A stretch of DNA of 64,000 nucleotides from Osmia lignaria lignaria (lineage: Eukaryota; Arthropoda; Insecta; Hymenoptera; Megachilidae): the NCBI RefSeq assembly GCF_051020975.1, contig NC_135035.1:744001-808000 (forward strand), written 5' to 3'. The notes beneath the pieces are model-generated. The model had not been told where the DNA came from. It worked only from the letters and a program-made list of their open reading frames with translations, and did not search any database. The position numbers were made by a program, and so were the translations under genes. Shown piece by piece: positions 1-14,800 of the stretch. Each line of letters opens with the position of its first letter. Positions within the stretch are counted from its first letter, which is position 1.

Positions 1-525
1 ACTATATCTGCATTGGATATAACGTAATATACTGATCCCTTCCCACAGGTCAATGTACATACAATAGCAAAATCGTTATTACTATATCCACATTAGGTAT
101 AATGTAATGTATTTACTACATCCAACAGATCATTGTACATTTAATAACATCATTCATGCTATAGCTAAATTGGATATAATGTAATATACTCACCCCTTCC
201 CACAGATCAAGGTACCTACATTTAATAACAATATCATTATTACTACATCTACATTAGATATAAAGTAATATACTGATCCCTGCCCACAGTTCAATGTACC
301 CATATTTAATAATAATATCATTAGTACTATATCCACATCATATATAATGTAATATACTGATTCCTTCCCACAGATCAATGTACATTAACAACAACATCAT
401 TCATGCTATAGCTAAATTGGATATAATGTAATATACTGATCCCTGCCCACAGATCAATGTACCTACATTTAATAACAATATCATTAGTACTATATCTACA
501 TTAGATATAATGTAATATACTGATC
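1..525 (+). repeat. Left-edge segment matching 28,792-29,316
   Basis: The first about 525 bp follow 28,792-29,316 closely at an offset of 28,791. They share GGATATAACGTAATATAC, the ATCCAACAGATCATTG variant of the 77-bp unit and CCCATATTTAATAATAATA. I saw a few differences, including ACTATATCTG against ACTAAATCTG at the first unit. Identity ends near position 525, where this copy has CCCTTCCCAAAGG and the other has CCCTGCCCACAGA. The window therefore opens inside a V-type block whose start lies further left. Confidence 0.85.
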
Positions 526-2591
526 CCTTCCCAAAGGTCAATGTACATATAATAGCATAATCGTTATTACTATATCTACATTAGGTATAATGTAATGTAT
601 TAACTACATCCTACAGATCATTGTACATTTAATAACATCATTCATGCTATAGCTAAATTGGATACAATGTAATATACTGATCCTTTCCCACAGATCAAGG
701 TAGCTACATTTAATAACATTATCATTAATACTATATCTACATGAGATATAATGTTATATACTAATCCCTGCCCACAGATCAATGTATATTTAATAGCGAT
801 ATCATTATTACTATATCTACATTAGATATAATGTTATTTACTGATCCCTGCCCACAGTTCAATGTACCTATACTTAATAACAATATCATTAGTACTATAT
901 CCACATCATATATAATGTAATATACCGATTCCTTCCCACAGATCAACGTAGATTTAATAACCACATCATTCATACTATATCAACACTAGGTATAATGTAA
1001 TATAGTGATTACATCCCACAGATCAAGGTACATTTAATAACAACATCATTCATACTATATCTACATTGGATATAATGTATTATACTGATCCCTTCCCACA
1101 GATCGAGGTGCCTACATTTAGTAACAATATCATTCTTACTATATCTTCATTAGATATAATGTAATATACTAATCCCTGCCCACAGATCAATGTATATTTA
1201 GTAGCGATATCATTATTACTATATCTACATTGGATATAATGTAATATACTGAACCCTCCCCACAGATCAATGTACATTTAATAACAACAGCATTCATACT
1301 ATATCAACACTAGGTATAATGTAATATAGTGATTACATCCCACAGATCAAGGTACATTCAATATCGATATCATTATTACTGTATCTACATTAGATAAAAT
1401 GTAATATACTGATTCCTTCCCACAGATCAATGTACATTTAACAACAACATCATTCATACTATATCTACATTGGATATAATGTAATATACTGATCCCTTCC
1501 CACAGATCAATGTACCTACATTTAATAACAATATCCTTAGTACTATATCCACATTACACATAATGTAATATACTGATTCCTTCCCACAGAACAATGTACA
1601 TTTAATAACACCATCATTCATACTATATCTACACGAGGTATAATGTAATATAGTGATTACATCCCACAGATCAATGTACATATAACAACAACATCATTCA
1701 TACTATATCTACATTGGGTATAATGTAATATACTTATCCCTTCCCACAGGTCAATGTACATATAATAGCATAATCGTTATTACTATATCTACATTAGGTA
1801 TAATGTAATGTATTAACTACATCCTACAGATCATTGTACATTTAATATCATCATTCATGCTATAGCTAAATTGGATATAATGTAATATACTGATTCCTTT
1901 CCACAGATCAATGTACATTTAAGAACAACACTATTCATACTATATCTACACTAGGTATAATGTAACGTGGTGATTACATCCCACAGATCAATGTACATTT
2001 AATAATATCATTCATACTATAACTACATTGGATATAATGTAATATACTGATCCCTTCCCACAGATCAAGGTATCTACATTTAATAACAATATCATTATTA
2101 CTATATCTGCACTAGATATAATGCAATATACGGATTCCTTCCCACAGATCAATGTACATTTAATAACAACATCATTCATACTATAACTACATTGGATATA
2201 ATGTAATATACTGATCCCTTCCCACAGATCAATGTACCTACATTTAATAACAATATCATTAGTACTACGTCCACATTACATATAATGTAGTATACTGATT
2301 CCTTCTCTCAGATCAGTGTAGATTTAATAACAACATCCTTCATACTATATCAACACTAGGTATAATGTAATATACTGATCCCTTCCCACAGACCAAGGTG
2401 CCTACATTTAGTAACAATATCATTATTACTATATCTACATTAGATATAATGTAATATACTGATCCCTGTCCACCGGTCAATGTACATTTAATAACAACAT
2501 CGTTCATACTATATCCACATTAGGTATAATGTAATATAGTGATTACGTCCCACAGATCAATGTACCTACATTTAACAACAATATCCTTAGT

Positions 2592-2751
2592 ACTATATCC
2601 ACATTACACATAATGTAATATACTGATTCCTTCCCACAGATCAATGTACATTTAACAACAACATCATTCGTACTATATCCACATTACACATAATGTAATA
2701 TACTGATTCCTTCCCACAGATCAATGTACATTTAACAACAACATCATTCGT
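2592..2751 (+). repeat. Perfect 80-bp monomer duplication
   Basis: Two adjacent B-class units (2,592-2,671 and 2,672-2,751) read identically over all 80 bp, including ACATTACACATAATG and the uncommon CATCATTCGT end. Neighbouring monomers normally differ at many positions, so this is probably a recent one-unit duplication. Confidence 0.9.
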
Positions 2752-3238
2752 ACTATATCTACATTGGATATAATGTAATATACTGATCCCTTCCCACAGA
2801 TCAATGTACATTTAATAACACCATCATTCATACTATATCTACACGAGGTATAATGTAATATAGTGATTACATCCCACAGATCAATGTACATATAACAACA
2901 ACATCATTCATACTATATCTACATTGGATATAATGTAATATACTCACCCCTTCCCACAGATCAAGGTACCTACATTTAATAACAATATCATTATTACTAC
3001 ATCTACATTAGATATAAAGTAATATACTGATCCCTGCCCACAGTTCAATGTACCTATATTTAATAATAATATCATTAGTACTATATCCACATCATATATA
3101 ATGTAATATACTGATTCCTTCCCACAGACCAATGTACATTAACAACAACATCATTCATGCTATAGCTAAATTGGATATAATGTAATATACTGATCCCTGC
3201 CCACCGGTCAATGTACATTTAATAACAACATCGTTCAT

Positions 3239-3726
3239 ACTATATCCACATTAGGTATAATGTAACATAGTGATTACGTCCCACAGATCAATGTACCTAC
3301 ATTTAATAACAATATCCGTAGTACTATATCCACATTACACATAATGTAATATACTGATTCTTTCCCACAGATCAATGTACATTGAACAACAACATCATTC
3401 ATACTATATCTACAATGGATATAATGTAATATACTGATCCCTGCCCACCGGTCAATGTACATTTAATAACAACATCGTTCATACTATATCCACATTAGGT
3501 ATAATGTAACATAGTGATTACGTCCCACAGATCAATGTACCTACATTTAATAACAATATCCGTAGTACTATATCCACATTACACATAATGTAATATACTG
3601 ATTCCTTCCACAGATCAATGTACATTTAATAACAACATTATTCATACTATATCTACACTAGGGATAATGTAACATAGTGATTACATCCCGCAGATCAATG
3701 TACACTTAATAACAACATCATTCATA
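3239..3726 (+). repeat. 244-bp trimer duplication (84+80+80)
   Basis: The trimer starting at 3,239 (84 bp), 3,323 (80 bp) and 3,403 (80 bp) is followed at 3,483 by the same order. Both copies share TATAATGTAACATAGTG, GATTACGTCCCACAG and the rare TATCCGTAGT tail. The second copy has GATTCCTTCCACAG with one C missing, and it changes to other monomer types near 3,620. The end given is therefore the nominal end of the second period. Confidence 0.75.
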
Positions 3727-4294
3727 CTATGACTACATTGGATATAATGTAATATACTGATTCCTTCCCACAGATCAAGGTATCTACAGTTAATAACAAC
3801 ATCATTATTACTATATCTACACTAGATATAATGCAATATACGGATTCCTTCCCACAGATCAATGTACATTTAATAACAACATCATTCATACTATATCTGC
3901 ATTGGATATAATGTAATATACTGATCCCTTCCCAGAGGTCAATGTACATACAATAGCAAAATCGTTATTACTATATCTACATTAGGTATAATGTAATGTA
4001 TTTACTACATCCTACAGATCATTGTACATTTAATATCATCATTCATGCTATAGCTAAATTGGATATAATGTAATATACACACCCCTTCCCACAGATCAAG
4101 GTACCTACATTTAATAACAATATCATTATTACTACATCTACATTAGATATAAAGTAATATACTGATCCCGGACCACAGTTCAATGTACCTATATTTAATA
4201 ATAATATCATTAGTACTATATCCACATCATATATAATGTAATATACTGATTCCTTCCCACAGATCAATGTACATATAATAGCAATATCGTTATT

Positions 4295-4344
4295 ACTATA
4301 TCAACATCAGATATGTAATATACATTTAAAAACAAATCATTATT
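4295..4344 (+). repeat. Truncated monomer (50 bp)
   Basis: This unit runs ACTATATCAACATCAGATAT, then GTAATATACATTTAAA to the ATCATTATT end. It lacks about 30 bp of core, including the ACTGATTCCTTCCCACAG motif. Four 51-bp units in subfamily C carry the same kind of deletion, so the form probably has one origin. Its tail has AAACAAATC, one base shorter than usual. Confidence 0.85.
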
Positions 4345-4508
4345 ACTACATCTACGTCGGTTATAACGAAATGTACTGATTCCTTCCCAAGGATCAATGT
4401 ACATATAATCGCAATATCATTATTAGTTACTATATCTACATCGGTTGTAACGCAATATTCTGATTCCTTCCCACAGATCAATGTACATTTAATAGCTGTA
4501 TCATTAGT
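4345..4508 (+). repeat. Two strongly diverged monomers
   Basis: Unit 4,345-4,428 has TCTACGTCGGTTATAACG, CCCAAGGATCAATG and an extra AGTT before the next unit. Unit 4,429-4,508 has ACATCGGTTGTAACGC. The CGGTT variant occurs nowhere else that I saw in the window. Together with the adjacent truncated unit these may be an older, less homogenised island. Confidence 0.8.
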
Positions 4509-4772
4509 ACTATATCTACATTAGATATAATATAATATACTGATCCCTTCGCACAGATCACGGTACCTACATTTAATAACAATATCATTAGTACTACGTC
4601 CACATTACATATAATGTAGTATACTGATTGGTTCTCACAGATCAGTGTAGATTTAATAACAACATCCTTCATACTATATCAACACTAGGTATAATGTGAT
4701 ATACTGATCCCTTCCCACAGACCAAGGTGCCTACATTTAGTAACAATATCATTATTACTGTATCTACATTAG

Positions 4773-7700
4773 ATATAATGTAATATACTGATCCCTGCCC
4801 ACCGGTCAATGTACATTTAATAACAACATCGTTCATACTATATCCACATTAGGTATAATGTAATATAGTGATTACGTCCGACAGATCAATGTACCTACAT
4901 TTAATAACAATATCCTTAGTACTATATCCACATTACACCTAATGTAATATACTGATTCCTTCCCACAGATCAATGTACATTTAACAACAACATCATTCAT
5001 ACTATATCTACATTGGATATAATGTAATATACTGGTCCCTTCCCACAGATCAATGTACCCACATTTAATAACAATATCATTAGTGCTACGTCCACATTAC
5101 ATATAATGTAGTATACTGATTCCTTCTCACAGATCAGTGTAGATTTAATAACACCATCATTCATACTATATCTACACGAGGTATAATGTAATATAGTGAT
5201 TACATCCCACAGATCAATGTACATATAACAACAACATCATTCATACTATATCTACATTGGATATAATGTAATATACTGATCCCTTCCCACAGGTCAATGT
5301 ACATATAATAGCATAATCGTTATTACTATATCTACATTAGGTATAATGTAATGTATTAACTACATCCTACTGATCATTGTACATTTAATAACATCATTCA
5401 TGTTATAGCTAAATTGGATATGATGTAATATACTGATCCTTTCCCACAGATCAAGGTAGCTACATTTAATTACAATATCATTATTACTACATCTATATTA
5501 GATATAAAGTGATATACTGATCCCTGCCCACAGTTCAATGTACCTATATTTAATAATAATATCATTAGTACTATATCCACATCATATATAATGAAATATA
5601 CTGATTCCTTCCCACAGATCAATGTACATTAACAACAACATCATTCATGCTGTAGCTAAATTGGATATAATGTAATATACTGATCCCTGCCCACAGATCA
5701 ATGTACGTACATTTAATAACAATATCATTAGTACTATATCTACATTAGATATAATGTAATATACTGATCCCTGTCCACAGTTCAATGTAACTATATTTAA
5801 AAACAATATCATTAGTACTATATCCAGATCATATATAATGTAATGTACTGATCCCTTCCCACAGATCAATGTACATATAATAGCAACATCGTTATTACTA
5901 TATCTGCATAAGGTATAATGTAATCTAGTGACTACATCCCACAGATCATTGTACGTTAAATAACACCATCATTCGTGCTATAGCTAAATTGGATATAAAG
6001 TAATATACTGATCCCTTCCCACAGACCAAGGTGCCTACATTTAGTAACATTATCATTAATACTATATCTACATGAGATATAATGTTATATACTAATCCCT
6101 GCCCACAGATCAATGTATATTTAATAGCGATATCATTATTACTATATCTACATTAGATATAATGTTATGTACTGATCCCTGCCCACAGATAAATGTACCT
6201 ATACTTAATAACAATATCATTAGAACTATATCCACATCATAAATAATGTAATATACTGATTCCTTCCCACAGATCAACGTAGATTTAATAACAACATCAT
6301 TCATACTATATCAATACTAGGTATAATGTAATATAGTGATTACATCCCAGAGATCAAGGTACATTTAATAACAACATCATTCATACTATATCTACATTGG
6401 ATACAATGTAATATACTGATCCCTTCCCAAACGTCAATGTACATATAATAGCAAAATCGTTATTACTATATCTACATTAGGTATAATGTGATGTAGTGAC
6501 TACATCCCACAGCTCGTTTTACATTTAATAAAAACATCATTCATGGTATAGCTAAATTGGATATAATGTTATATACTGATCCATTCCCACAGACCAAGGT
6601 ACCTACATTTAATAACAATATCATTATTACTACATCTACATTAGATATAAAGTAATATACTGATCCCTGCCCAAAGTTCAATGTACCTATACTTAATAAC
6701 AATATCATTAGTACTGTATCCACATCATATGTAATGTAATATACTGATTCCTTCCCTCAGATGAACGTAGATTTAATAACAACATCATTCATACTATATC
6801 AGCACTAGGTATAATGTAATATAGTGATTACATCCCACAGATCAAGGTACATTAGTAACAACATCGTTCATACTATATCTACATTGGATATAATGTAATA
6901 TACTGATCCCTTCCCACAGATCAATGTACATTTAGTAACACCATCATTCATTCTATATCTACACTGGATATAATACAATATACGGATTCCTCCCCACAGA
7001 TCAATGTACATTTTATAACAACATCATTCATACTATATCTACATTGGATATAATGTAATATACTGATCCCTTCCCAAACGTCAATGTACATATAATAGCA
7101 AAATCGTTATTACTATATCTACACTAGGTATAATGTAATATAATGATTACATCCCACAGATCAAGGTACATTCAATATCGATATCATTATTACTATATCT
7201 ACATTAGATAAAATGTAATATACTGATCCCTTCCCACAGATCAAGGTGCCTACATTTTGTAACAATATCATTATTACTATATCTTCATAAGATATAATGA
7301 AATATACTAATCCCTGCCCACAGATCAATGTATATTTAGTAGCGATATCATTATTACTATATCTACATTGGATATAATGTAATATACTGAACCCTCCCCA
7401 CAGATCAATGTACCTACATTTAACAACAATATCATTAGTACTACGTCCACATTGCATATAATGTAATATACTGATTCCTTGCCACAGATCAGTGTCCATT
7501 TAATAACAACATCATTCAATACATATCTACATTGGGCACAATGTAATATAATGATTACATCCCACAGAACAATGTACATGTAATATCGATATCATTATTA
7601 CTATATCTACATTAGATATAATGTAATATACTGATCCCTGCCCATAGTTCCATGTACCTATATTTAATAACAATATCATTAGTACTATATCCACGTCACA

Positions 7701-10700
7701 TATAATGTAATATACTGATTCCTTCCCACAGATCAATGTACATTTAATAACAACATTATTCATACTATATCTACACTAGGTATAATGTAACATAGTGATT
7801 GCATCCCACAAATCAATGTACATAAAATAACAACATCATTGGTACTATAACTACATTGGATATAACGTAACATACTGATCCCTTCCCACAGATCAATGTA
7901 CATATAATAGCAACATCGTTACTACTATATCTGCATTAGGTATAATGTAATCTAGTGACTACATCCTACAGATCATTGTACATTTAATAACATCATTCAT
8001 GCTATAGCTAAATTGGATATAATGTAATATACTGATCCTTTCCCACAGATCAAGGTAGCTACATTTAATAACATTATCATTAATACTATATCTACATGAG
8101 ATATAATGTTATATACTATTCCCTGCCCACAGATCAATGTATATTTAATAGCGATATCATTATTACTATATCTACATTAGATATAATGTTATATACTGAT
8201 CCCTGCCCACAGTTCAATGTACATATACTTAATAACAATATCATTAGTACTATATCCACATCATATATAACGTAATATACTGATTCCTTCCCACAGATCA
8301 ACGTAGATTTAATAACAACATCATTCATACTATATCAACACTAGGTATAATGTAATATAGTGATTACATCCCACAGATCAAGGTACATTTATTAACAACA
8401 TCGTTCATACTGTATCTACATTGGATATAATGTAATATACTGATCCCTGCCCACCGGTCAATGTACATTTAATAACAACATAGTTCATACTATATCCACA
8501 TTAGGTATAATGTAATATAGTGATTAGGTCCCACAGATCAATGTACCTACATTTAATAACAATATCCTTAGTACTATATCCACATTACACATAATGTAAT
8601 ATACTGATTCCTTCCCACAGATCAAGGTATCTACATTTAGTAACAACATCATTATTACTATATCTACACTAGATATAATGCAATATACGGATTCCTTCCC
8701 ACAGATCAATGTACATTTAATAACAACATCATTCATACTATATCTGCATTGGATATAATGTAATATACTGATCCCTGCCCACCGGTCAATGTACATTTAA
8801 TAACAACATCGTTCATACTATATCCACATTAGGTATAATGTAACATAGTGATTACGTCCCACAGATCAATGTACCTACATTTAATAACAATATCCGTAGT
8901 ACTATATCCACATTACACATAATGTAATATACTGATTCCTTCCCACAGATCAATGTACATTGAACAACAACATCATTCATACTATATCTACAATGGATAT
9001 AATGTAATATACTGATTCCTTCCCACAGATCAATGTACATATAATAGCAACATCGTTATTACTATATCTGCATAAGGTATAATGTAATCTAGTGACTACA
9101 TCCCACAGATCATTGTACGTTAAATAACACCATCATTCGTGCTATAGCTAAATTGGATATAAAGTAATATACTGATCCCTTCCCAAAGACCAAGGTGCCT
9201 ACATTTAGTAACAATATCATTATTACGATATCTACATTAGATATAATGTAATATACTGATCCCTGCCCACCGGTCAATGTACATTTAATAACAACATCAT
9301 TCATACTATATCTACACGAGGTATAATGTAATATAGTGATTACGTCCAACAGATCAATGTACATATAACAACAACATCATTCATACTATATCTACATTGG
9401 ATATAATGTAATATACTGATCCCTTCCCACAGGTCAATGTACATACAATAGCAAAATCGTTATTACTATATCTACATTAGGTATAATGTAATGTATTCAC
9501 TACATCCTACAGATCATTGTACATTTAATAACATCATTCATGCTATAGCTAAGTTGGATATAATGTAATATACTGATCCTTTCCCACAGATCAAGGTAGC
9601 TACATTTAATAACATTATCATTAATACTATATCTACATGAGATATAATGTTATATACTAATCCCTGCCCACAGATCAATGTATATTTAATAGCGATATCA
9701 TTATTACTATATCTACATTAGATATAATGTTATGTACTGATCCCTGCCCACAGATAAATGTACCTATACTTAATAACAATATCATTAGAACTATATCCAC
9801 ATCATAAATAATGTAATATACTGATTCCTTCCCACAGATCAACGTAGATTTAATAACAACATCATTCATACTATATCAATACTAGGTATAATGTAATATA
9901 GTGATTACATCCCAGAGATCAAGGTACATTTAATAACAACATCATTCATACTATATCTACATTGGATACAATGTAATATACTGATCCCTTCCCAAACCTC
10001 AATGTACATATAATAGCAAAATCGTTATTACTATATCTACACTAGGTATAATGTGATGTAGTGACTACATCCCACAGCTCGTTTTACATTTAATAAAAAC
10101 ATCATTCATGGTATAGCTAAATTGGATATAATGTTATATACTGATCCATTCCCACAGACCAACGTACCTACATTTAATAACAATATCATTATTACTACAT
10201 CTACATTAGATATAAAGTAATATACTGATCCCTGCCCAAAGTTCAATGTACCTATACTTAATAACAATATCATTAGTACTGTATCCACATCATATGTAAT
10301 GTAATATACTGATTCCTTCCCTCAGATGAACGTAGATTTAATAACAACATCATTCATACTATATCAGCACTAGGTATAATGTAATATAGTGATTACATCC
10401 CACAGATCAAGGTACATTTAATAACAACATCGTTCATACTATATCTACATTGGATATAATGTAATATACTGATCCCTTCCCACAGATCAATGTACATTTA
10501 GTAACACCATCATTCATTCTATATCTACACTGGATATAATACAATATACGGATTCCTCCCCACAGATCAATGTACATTTTATAACAACATCATTCATACT
10601 ATATCTACATTGGATATAATGTAATATACTGATCCCTTCCCAAACGTCAATGTACATATAATAGCAAAATCGTTATTACTATATCTACACTAGGTATAAT

Positions 10701-11829
10701 GTAATATAGTGATTACATCCCACAGATCAAGGTACATTCAATATCGATATCATTATTACTATATCTACATTAGATATAATGTAATATACTGATCCCTGTC
10801 CACCGGTCAATGTACATTTAATAACAACATCGTTCATACTATATCCACATTAGGTATAATGTAATATAGTGATTACGTCTCACAGATCAATGTACCTACA
10901 TTTAATAACAATATCCTTAGTACTATATCCACATTACACATAATGTAATATACTGATTCCTTCCCACAGATCAATGTACATTTAATCACAACATCGTTCA
11001 TACTATATCCACATTAGGTATAATGTAATATAGTGATTACGTCCCACAGATCAATGTACCTACATTTAACAACAATATCCTTAGTACTATATCCACATTA
11101 CACATAATGTAATATACTGATTCCTTCCCACAGATCACTGTACATTTAACAACAACATCATTCGTACTATATCTACATTGGATATAATGTAATATACTGA
11201 TCCCTTCCCACAGATCAATGTACCTACATTTAATAACAATATCCTTAGTACTATATCCACATTACACATAATGTAATATACTGATTCCTTCCCACAGAAC
11301 AATGTACATTTAATAACACCATCATTCATACTATATCTACACGAGGTACAATGTAATATAGTGATTACATCCCACAGATCAATGTGCATATAACAACAAC
11401 ATCATTCATACTATATCTACATTGGATATAATGTAATATACTGATCCCTTCCCACAGGTCAATGTACATATAATAGTATAATTGTTATTACTATATCTAC
11501 ATTAGGTATAATGTAATGTATTTACTACATCCTACAGATCATTGTACATTTAATAACATCATTCATGCTATAGCTAAATTGGCTATAATGTAATATACTC
11601 ACCCCTTCCCACAGATCAAGGTACCTACATTTAATAACAATATCATCATTACTACATCTACATTAGATATAAAGTAATATACTGATCCCTGCCCACAGTT
11701 CAATGTACCTATATTTAATAATAATATCATTAGTACTATATCCACATCATATATAATGTAATATACTGATTCCTTCCCACAGATCAATGTACATTAACAA
11801 CAACATCATTCATGCTATAGCTAAATTGG
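4773..11829 (+). repeat. Higher-order repeat copy 1 (long, 7,057 bp)
   Basis: Most complete long HOR. Diagnostic units recur from 4,997, 5,645, 6,110, 6,541, 7,161 and 8,134 at +7,057 or +7,058 in the next copy. The chosen left edge is where similarity to 11,830 begins (before TAATGTAATATACTGATC, then CCTGCCCACCGG). Inside the unit the section around 6,110-6,723 recurs around 9,675-10,288 at +3,565. The unit therefore equals the 3,492-bp short HOR plus a 3,565-bp internal expansion. It comprises roughly 87 monomers and no gene. Confidence 0.88.
6110..10288 (+). repeat. Internal 3,565-bp expansion of the long HOR
   Basis: The segment at 6,110-6,723 (GATAAATGTACCTATAC unit, AGCTCGTTTTACATTTAATA unit, TAATGTTATATACTGATCC unit) is repeated at 9,675-10,288 exactly 3,565 bp later. 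Between them lie monomer types absent from short HORs, such as the GTGTCCATTTAATAAC unit near 7,490, the TAGTTCCATGTACC unit near 7,650, and the CATAGTTCATAC unit near 8,480. The difference between long (7,057) and short (3,492) HOR is also 3,565, which ties this segment to the length change. Confidence 0.85.
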
Positions 11830-14800
11830 ATATAATGTAATATACTGATCCCTGCCCACCGGTCAATGTACATTTAATAACAACATCGTTCATACTATAT
11901 CCACATTAGGTATAATGTAATATAGTGATTACGTCCGACAGATCAATGTACCTACATTTAATAACAATATCCTTAGTACTATATCCACATTACACCTAAT
12001 GTAATATACTGATTCCTTCCCACAGATCAATGTACATTTAACAACAACATCATTCATACTATATCTACATTGGATATAATGTAATATACTGGTCCCTTCC
12101 CACAGATCAATGTACCCACATTTAATAACAATATCATTAGTGCTACGTCCACATTACATATAATGTAGTATACTGATTCCTTCTCACAGATCAGTGTAGA
12201 TTTAATAACACCATCATTCATACTATATCTACACGAGGTATAATGTAATATAGTGATTACATCCCACAGATCAATGTACATATAACAACAACATCATTCA
12301 TACTATATCTACATTGGATATAATGTAATATACTGATCCCTTCCCACAGGTCAATGTACATATAATAGCATAATCGTTATTACTATATCTACATTAGGTA
12401 TAATGTAATGTATTAACTACATCCTACTGATCATTGTACATTTAATAACATCATTCATGTTATAGCTAAATTGGATATGATGTAATATACTGATCCTTTC
12501 CCACAGATCAAGGTAGCTACATTTAATTACAATATCATTATTACTACATCTATATTAGATATAAAGTGATATACTGATCCCTGCCCACAGTTCAATGTAC
12601 CTATATTTAATAATAATATCATTAGTACTATATCCACATCATATATAATGAAATATACTGATTCCTTCCCACAGATCAATGTACATTAACAACAACATCA
12701 TTCATGCTGTAGCTAAATTGGATATAATGTAATATACTGATCCCTGCCCACAGATCAATGTACGTACATTTAATAACAATATCATTAGTACTATATCTAC
12801 ATTAGATATAATGTAATATACTGATCCCTGTCCACAGTTCAATGTAACTATATTTAAAAACAATATCATTAGTACTATATCCAGATCATATATAATGTAA
12901 TGTACTGATCCCTTCCCACAGATCAATGTACATATAATAGCAACATCGTTATTACTATATCTGCATAAGGTATAATGTAATCTAGTGACTACATCCCACA
13001 GATCATTGTACGTTAAATAACACCATCATTCGTGCTATAGCTAAATTGGATATAAAGTAATATACTGATCCCTTCCCACAGACCAAGGTGCCTACATTTA
13101 GTAACATTATCATTAATACTATATCTACATGAGATATAATGTTATATACTAATCCCTGCCCACAGATCAATGTATATTTAATAGCGATATCATTATTACT
13201 ATATCTACATTAGATATAATGTTATGTACTGATCCCTGCCCACAGATAAATGTACCTATACTTAATAACAATATCATTAGAACTATATCCACATCATAAA
13301 TAATGTAATATACTGATTCCTTCCCACAGATCAACGTAGATTTAATAACAACATCATTCATACTATATCAATACTAGGTATAATGTAATATAGTGATTAC
13401 ATCCCAGAGATCAAGGTACATTTAATAACAACATCATTCATACTATATCTACATTGGATACAATGTAATATACTGATCCCTTCCCAAACGTCAATGTACA
13501 TATAATAGCAAAATCGTTATTACTATATCTACATTAGGTATAATGTGATGTAGTGACTACATCCCACAGCTCGTTTTACATTTAATAAAAACATCATTCA
13601 TGGTATAGCTAAATTGGATATAATGTTATATACTGATCCATTCCCACAGACCAAGGTACCTACATTTAATAACAATATCGTTATTACTACATCTACATTA
13701 GATATAAAGTAATATACTGATCCCTGCCCAAAGTTCAATGTACCTATACTTAATAACAATATCATTAGTACTGTATCCACATCATATGTAATGTAATATA
13801 CTGATTCCTTCCCTCAGATGAACGTAGATTTAATAACAACATCATTCATACTATATCAGCACTAGGTATAATGTAATATAGTGATTACATCCCACAGATC
13901 AAGGTACATTTAATAACAACATCGTTCATACTATATCTACATTGGATATAATGTAATATACTGATCCCTTCCCACAGATCAATGTACATTTAGTAACACC
14001 ATCATTCATTCTATATCTACACTGGATATAATACAATATACGGATTCCTCCCCACAGATCAATGTACATTTTATAACAACATCATTCATACTATATCTAC
14101 ATTGGATATAATGTAATATACTGATCCCTTCCCAAACGTCAATGTACATATAATAGCAAAATCGTTATTACTATATCTACACTAGGTATAATGTAATATA
14201 ATGATTACATCCCACAGATCAAGGTACATTCAATATCGATATCATTATTACTATATCTACATTAGATAAAATGTAATATACTGATCCCTTCCCACAGATC
14301 AAGGTGCCTACATTTTGTAACAATATCATTATTACTATATCTTCATAAGATATAATGAAATATACTAATCCCTGCCCACAGATCAATGTATATTTAGTAG
14401 CGATATCATTATTACTATATTTACATTGGATATAATGTAATATACTGAACCCTCCCCACAGATCAATGTACCTACATTTAACAACAATATCATTAGTACT
14501 ACGTCCACATTGCATATAATGTAATATACTGATTCCTTGCCACAGATCAGTGTCCATTTAATAACAACATCATTCAATACATATCTACATTGGGCACAAT
14601 GTAATATAATGATTACATCCCACAGAACAATGTACATGTAATATCGATATCATTATTACTATATCTACATTAGATATAATGTAATATACTGATCCCTGCC
14701 CATAGTTCCATGTACCTATATTTAATAACAATATCATTAGTACTATATCCACGTCACATATAATGTAATATACTGATTCCTTCCCACAGATCAATGTACA

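Larger units (their letters stand above)
526..4772 (+). repeat. Mosaic left domain of the array
   Basis: This domain is built from the same monomers but shows no long HOR in clean register. Pieces resemble V (the segment near 2,944-3,130 resembles 190-378; the segment near 3,722-3,949 resembles 25,776-26,003 at offset 22,054) and others resemble the HOR units to the right. It contains a perfect single-monomer duplication, a trimer duplication, one 50-bp truncated monomer and two strongly diverged units. No gene, RNA gene or unique DNA was seen in it. Confidence 0.85.

Noticed and set aside
6515..6540. Polyadenylation signal (AATAAA in ACATTTAATAAAAACATC)
   Set aside because: It is a single-base variant of the common TTTAATAACAAC tail and recurs only as that HOR unit is copied; no transcript end is indicated.
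7170..7190. Palindrome ATATCGATAT as an operator
   Set aside because: It is a variant of the AATATCATTATT tail found in particular HOR units, with no promoter or gene nearby.
8450..8462. GC-rich CCACCGGTCAATG as a special site
   Set aside because: It is a common alternative to CCACAGATCAATG in one monomer class; two or three substitutions explain it and no further structure surrounds it.
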